Source of the DNA: Lewinellaceae bacterium
Lineage (GTDB): Bacteria > Bacteroidota > Bacteroidia > Chitinophagales > Saprospiraceae
Direction of reading: 5' to 3'
DNA: 64,000 bases
Assembly: GCA_020636105.1 (NCBI GenBank)
Contig: JACJYL010000001.1
Coordinates: 558,001-622,000 of the forward strand
Shown here one piece after another: positions 60,357-64,000 of this stretch. The notes below the pieces were generated by a model. That model was not told the DNA's origin and did no database searches. It saw nothing but the letters and a program-made list of their open reading frames with translations. Positions within the stretch are counted from its first letter, which is position 1; every line of letters begins with the position of its first letter. The position numbers and the translations under genes are program-made.

Positions 60357-63290
60357 GTGAGAAATATATTATTGTTATTCATCCTTGCCATTTTCGTATT
60401 TAGCTGCAGCAATTCCAATGAGACCGAAAGTCCCGTGAAATATGTCAATCCATTTATTGGAACAGGCGGACACGGCCATACTTATCCGGGAGCCAGTCTC
60501 CCTTTTGGCATGATGCAATTAAGCCCGGATACGCGGCTGGAAGGATGGGACGGATGCAGCGCCTATCATTACACCGACAGTATTGTTTACGGGTTTAGCC
60601 ATACACACCTAAGCGGAACGGGAATTCCTGATTATGGGGATGTGCTTTTCATGCCTACTGTAGGAGCCGTTCAATGGGATAATGGTTACAAAACGGGGGT
60701 AGATAATGGGTATGCCTCTCGTTTTGATCACTCAAAAGAAATCGCGGAAGCCGGTTATTATAGTGTGGACTTACTCGATTACAATATCGGGGTGGAATTA
60801 ACCGTGACGAAACGGGCAGGGCTACACAAGTATAAGTTCCCGGCCTCCTCCCAGTCCAATATCATCCTGGATCTTGATCACCGTGACCGTTTGTTGGATG
60901 CTGACATAGAAATTTTAAACAATACCACCATCCAGGGAAAACGTTTTTCAAAAGAATGGGCACAACAACAACAGCTTTATTTCTATGCTGAGTTTTCAAA
61001 ACCTTTTGAAAACAGTCAATTGTATCAAAATGAACTCATCGAATTGGAGGGAGCATCGAGGAACACCAAAGCTGCTTTTTCGTTTAACACCGAAGCAGGC
61101 GAAGAAATTTTGATCAGGATTGGCATCTCAGCGGTGAGTACCGAAGGAGCAAAGAAAAACCTTGAAGCTGAAATTGCTCACTGGGATTTTGATAAAACCC
61201 GATCGGAAGCCCGGGAGGCCTGGAATGAAGCTTTGAATAAAATCACCGTAAAAGGAGGCAGTGAGGATCAGAAAACCATTTTCTACACTGCGCTTTATCA
61301 TACGATGCTCAGCCCGAACCTTTTCATGGATGTGGATGGAAGTTACCTTGGAACCGATTTTAAAACCCATAAGGCTGAGGGATTTAATAATTATACTGTT
61401 TTTTCGCTTTGGGATACTTACCGGGGAGCCCACCCGCTTTATACCTTGATAGAAAGAGACAGAACGCTGGATTTTATACAAACTTTTTTAAATCAGTATA
61501 AAAATGGCGGACAATTGCCGGTTTGGGAACTGGCCGCAAATTATACCGGGTGTATGATCGGATATCATAGTGTCTCGGTGATTGCCGATGCTTATGCAAA
61601 AGGCATTACGGATTTTGATACCGCCCTGGCCCTGGAAGCCATGAAACACAGTGCCAACCAGGATCATCTCGGTTTAGATGCCTATAAAAGTTTGGGGTAC
61701 ATTCCTGCCGATCACGAGCCGGAATCCGTTTCCAAAACACTGGAATACGCCTATGACGACTGGTGCATTGCCCAATTCGCCAAAGCAATAGGTGCAGAAG
61801 AAGACTATTTTAATTTCCAAAAGAGGTCTCAGAATTACAAAAATATTTTCGACCCTACAGAAGGGTTTATGCGGGCGAAAATGTACAACACCTGGTTTGC
61901 TCCCTTCGATCCTGCCGAAGTGAATTTTAATTATACGGAAGCCAATAGCTGGCAGTACAGTTTTTGCGTACAGCAAGATATCCCCGGAATGATAGCACTG
62001 TATGGCGGGAATGATAAATTCGAAGCAAAATTAGACCAGTTGTTTGAAACGGAAATGGAACTCTCCGGAAGAGAGCAGGCAGACATCACCGGTTTGATCG
62101 GTCAGTATGCCCATGGCAACGAACCGAGCCACCACATGGCCTATCTTTACAATTATATCGGCAAGCCCTGGAAAACCCAGGAAAGAGTGCGAAAAATTCT
62201 TCGCACCATGTACCATAACCAACCTGACGGGCTTTCGGGAAATGAAGACTGCGGACAAATGTCGGCATGGTATGTATTAAGTGCCATGGGTTTTTATTCA
62301 GTGACCCCCGGATTGCCTTTTTATGCCCTGGGAACACCTATTTTTGATGAAGTGAGTATTCACCTTGAAAATGGAAAGACCTTTACCATAAAAGCAGATA
62401 ACCTGTCACAAAAAAACCTTTATATACAATCAGCCAGCCTGAATGGCGTTGCTTTAGAGGAAGCTTTCTTATCGCATAAAAGCATCCTTGAAGGTGGAAC
62501 GCTTACCCTGAAAATGGGACCTGAAGCCAACAAAGACTGGGGATCAGGCAAAACCTCCTTCGAAGAGGAACAACCCGTAAACATTACTCCGGTTCCTTTT
62601 ATTCTTTCAGATTCCCGGACTTTTATTGATGAGTTGGAAATTCAGATACAATCGGTGGATCCGGACAGTAAAATATACTACACCCTGGATAATAAACCTG
62701 TCACTAATGGCGCCCAATTATACCAGGGCCCCATCCTTTTAAAAGAATCGACCACAGTAACGGCAATGGCCATCAATGAAGGAAGAGCCAGCGCTCCAAT
62801 TAGGAGCGAATTCTTTAAAATCGACGGAGGCAGGACTATTGAATTGAAATCAACATATGCCAACCAATATGCTGCCGGCGGGCCTAATGCCCTGATCGAT
62901 TACATGAAAGGCACCAATAATTATCGTACAGGCGCCTGGCAGGGATATGAAGGACAGGATGTGGTAGCTGTTGTGGATCTGGGAGAAATAAAATCACCTA
63001 CCCAGGTCGGCATGGGGTTTGTCCAGGATATCAAATCATGGATATGGTTTCCCAAAGAAGTATCATTCGAAATCTCCAAAGATGGCCTGGAATATAAAAA
63101 AGTGGCCGTGGTTCCCAATGATTTTTCAAATAAGGAATACGGCGCCTTCACCAAGCAGTTCAGTGCCGAGGTTCATGAACCTTTTAGATTCCTTAGAGTC
63201 ACAGCGGTTAATTTTGGAAAATGTCCAGATTGGCACCTTGGGGCAGGAGGGAATTCCTGGATTTTTACAGACGAAATTGATATTAGATAA
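60357..63290 (+). CDS. GH92 alpha-mannosidase lipoprotein (GTG start)
   Basis: GTG at 60357 starts a lipoprotein signal (LLLFILAIFVFSC; Cys17), and no ATG is near. The GH92 body opens with VNPFIGTGGHGHTYPGASLPFGMMQLSPDT and carries GNEPSHH (587-593) and GNEDCGQMSAWY (628-639), the calcium- and acid/base-bearing motifs of the family. GH92 enzymes are inverting, calcium-dependent exo-alpha-mannosidases acting on N-glycans. The C-terminus adds a chitobiase/hexosaminidase C-terminal-like strand domain (about 765-820; YYTLDNKPVTNGAQLY) and a discoidin-like domain (about 830-977; WQGYEGQDVVAVVDLG). 977 residues is longer than the core enzyme. It is likely at the cell surface or in the periplasm. 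Confidence 0.93.
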   Translation: MRNILLLFILAIFVFSCSNSNETESPVKYVNPFIGTGGHGHTYPGASLPFGMMQLSPDTRLEGWDGCSAYHYTDSIVYGFSHTHLSGTGIPDYGDVLFMPTVGAVQWDNGYKTGVDNGYASRFDHSKEIAEAGYYSVDLLDYNIGVELTVTKRAGLHKYKFPASSQSNIILDLDHRDRLLDADIEILNNTTIQGKRFSKEWAQQQQLYFYAEFSKPFENSQLYQNELIELEGASRNTKAAFSFNTEAGEEILIRIGISAVSTEGAKKNLEAEIAHWDFDKTRSEAREAWNEALNKITVKGGSEDQKTIFYTALYHTMLSPNLFMDVDGSYLGTDFKTHKAEGFNNYTVFSLWDTYRGAHPLYTLIERDRTLDFIQTFLNQYKNGGQLPVWELAANYTGCMIGYHSVSVIADAYAKGITDFDTALALEAMKHSANQDHLGLDAYKSLGYIPADHEPESVSKTLEYAYDDWCIAQFAKAIGAEEDYFNFQKRSQNYKNIFDPTEGFMRAKMYNTWFAPFDPAEVNFNYTEANSWQYSFCVQQDIPGMIALYGGNDKFEAKLDQLFETEMELSGREQADITGLIGQYAHGNEPSHHMAYLYNYIGKPWKTQERVRKILRTMYHNQPDGLSGNEDCGQMSAWYVLSAMGFYSVTPGLPFYALGTPIFDEVSIHLENGKTFTIKADNLSQKNLYIQSASLNGVALEEAFLSHKSILEGGTLTLKMGPEANKDWGSGKTSFEEEQPVNITPVPFILSDSRTFIDELEIQIQSVDPDSKIYYTLDNKPVTNGAQLYQGPILLKESTTVTAMAINEGRASAPIRSEFFKIDGGRTIELKSTYANQYAAGGPNALIDYMKGTNNYRTGAWQGYEGQDVVAVVDLGEIKSPTQVGMGFVQDIKSWIWFPKEVSFEISKDGLEYKKVAVVPNDFSNKEYGAFTKQFSAEVHEPFRFLRVTAVNFGKCPDWHLGAGGNSWIFTDEIDIR

Positions 63291-63309
63291 ATTAATACCC
63301 AAAAGGAAA

Positions 63310-64000
63310 ATGATTTTAGTAGCGGACAGTGGGTCGACGAAATGCGACTGGGCATTAATAGACGCTAAAAATAATATTACCGAATTTCAGACGATGGGGT
63401 TCAATCCGCTTTTTCATTCGGAAGACCTCATCGTGGAAACATTGAGAAAGCACCAGGCTGTGGACGCCCATTTTAAAAGTGTTACTTTCTTATATTATTT
63501 TGGAGCAGGCACCGGAAGTGAGACCTTGAGATTGTCTATGCAAGCCGCGCTGAAAAAAGTATTTCCTTTTGCAGAAAAAATATCCACCCACACGGATCTT
63601 CAGGGTGCGGCACTGGCCACTTATGAGGGAACACCATGTATATGCTGTATTTTGGGAACAGGGGCCAACGCCTGTTTTTATGACGGGCATAATCTGAAAG
63701 AGAAAAATCCTGCACTTGGATTTATCCTTGGAGATGAAGGCAGTGGAGCCTTTTTTGGCAAAAAACTGTTGGCAGCCTATTTATACCGTCAACTACCACC
63801 TTATTTAATGACTGCTTTTGAAGAGCAGTACGGGTTGAATAAAGAAATTATCATAGAAAAGATTTACAGAGCTCCCCGTGCGAACGTATTCCTAGCCTCA
63901 TTTATGCCTTTTTTCCATGCCCACCGTAACGATGAATTTATTCGCAAAATACTGAGTAACGGGTTCAGGCATTTTTTTTTGGAACACGTTTTATGTTTTA
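63310..64000 (+). CDS. BadF/BadG-type N-acetylglucosamine kinase-like ATPase (3' end outside window)
   Basis: The frame runs from the ATG at 63310 to the window edge without a stop, about 230 residues. The N-terminus (ILVADSGSTKCDWALID) is the phosphate-1 motif of the ASKHA fold, GTGSETLRLSM and LGTGANACFYDG are later phosphate-binding loops, and LGFILGDEGSGAFFGKKLL is typical of the BadF/BadG/BcrA/BcrD family to which bacterial and eukaryotic GlcNAc kinases belong. It would phosphorylate an amino sugar after import. The gap to the GH92 gene is 19 nt, so it is part of the same operon. Confidence 0.87.
   Translation, partial: MILVADSGSTKCDWALIDAKNNITEFQTMGFNPLFHSEDLIVETLRKHQAVDAHFKSVTFLYYFGAGTGSETLRLSMQAALKKVFPFAEKISTHTDLQGAALATYEGTPCICCILGTGANACFYDGHNLKEKNPALGFILGDEGSGAFFGKKLLAAYLYRQLPPYLMTAFEEQYGLNKEIIIEKIYRAPRANVFLASFMPFFHAHRNDEFIRKILSNGFRHFFLEHVLCF

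Overview
The window looks like a chromosomal segment of a Bacteroidota, most likely a Saprospiria/Lewinella-type relative (the lineage below phylum is inferred). The phylum-level signs are type IX secretion (T9SS) sorting domains of both kinds (type B at 6597-6882; type A on the products at 47232, 49618 and 53680), two TonB-dependent receptors with carboxypeptidase-regulatory-like N-termini, TamL, the long Bacteroidota-type PurM and LeuS, and candidate TAnnTTTG -7 promoter boxes in place of a clear -35/-10. No rRNA, tRNA, CRISPR array, insertion sequence, integrase or phage gene was found. The DNA reads as ordinary chromosome with moderate AT content and clean intrinsic terminators.

Layout. 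1-6882 is the 3' part of a very large T9SS-exported repeat protein. 6916-14972 holds a SnoaL-like protein, an ABC-F ATPase, a PhoR/PhoB-like two-component pair, an SPFH protein, purM and nth. 15004-20207 holds tamL and an rRNA methyltransferase whose start codons lie 2 nt apart on opposite strands, then an exported subtilase. 20430-33906 is a transport and carbohydrate region: PiT phosphate transporter, TRAP large permease, GH38 alpha-mannosidase, LytS/LytTR-like two-component system, TonB receptor and TRAP solute-binding protein. 34156-49392 is mostly housekeeping: U32 protein plus ferredoxin, leuS, DUF1415, ZIP transporter, PAP2 phosphatase, acetoacetate-CoA ligase, aspartate kinase, tilS, an exported thioredoxin-fold protein and ruvB. 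49618-55890 is a co-oriented three-gene block: secreted lamin-tail protein, TonB receptor, and secreted OB-fold/FN3/phospholipase-D-like protein. 56042-58809 holds a DUF5684 membrane protein, trmN6-like methyltransferase, lipoprotein MsrA and exported DinB-like protein. 58905-64000 is a glycan operon: sugar MFS permease, GH92 alpha-mannosidase and a GlcNAc-kinase-type ATPase cut by the window end.

How the genes work together (inference). GH38 and GH92 mannosidases, the FucP/NagP-type permease and the GlcNAc-kinase-like protein suggest use of mannose/GlcNAc-rich glycans such as N-glycans. The 49618-55890 block looks like a secreted phosphodiester- or nucleic-acid-targeting set with its own outer-membrane receptor. 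It is the best candidate here for an undescribed functional unit, although each domain is known. Several genes remain without assignable function (11352, 22886, 39351, 40061, 56042).
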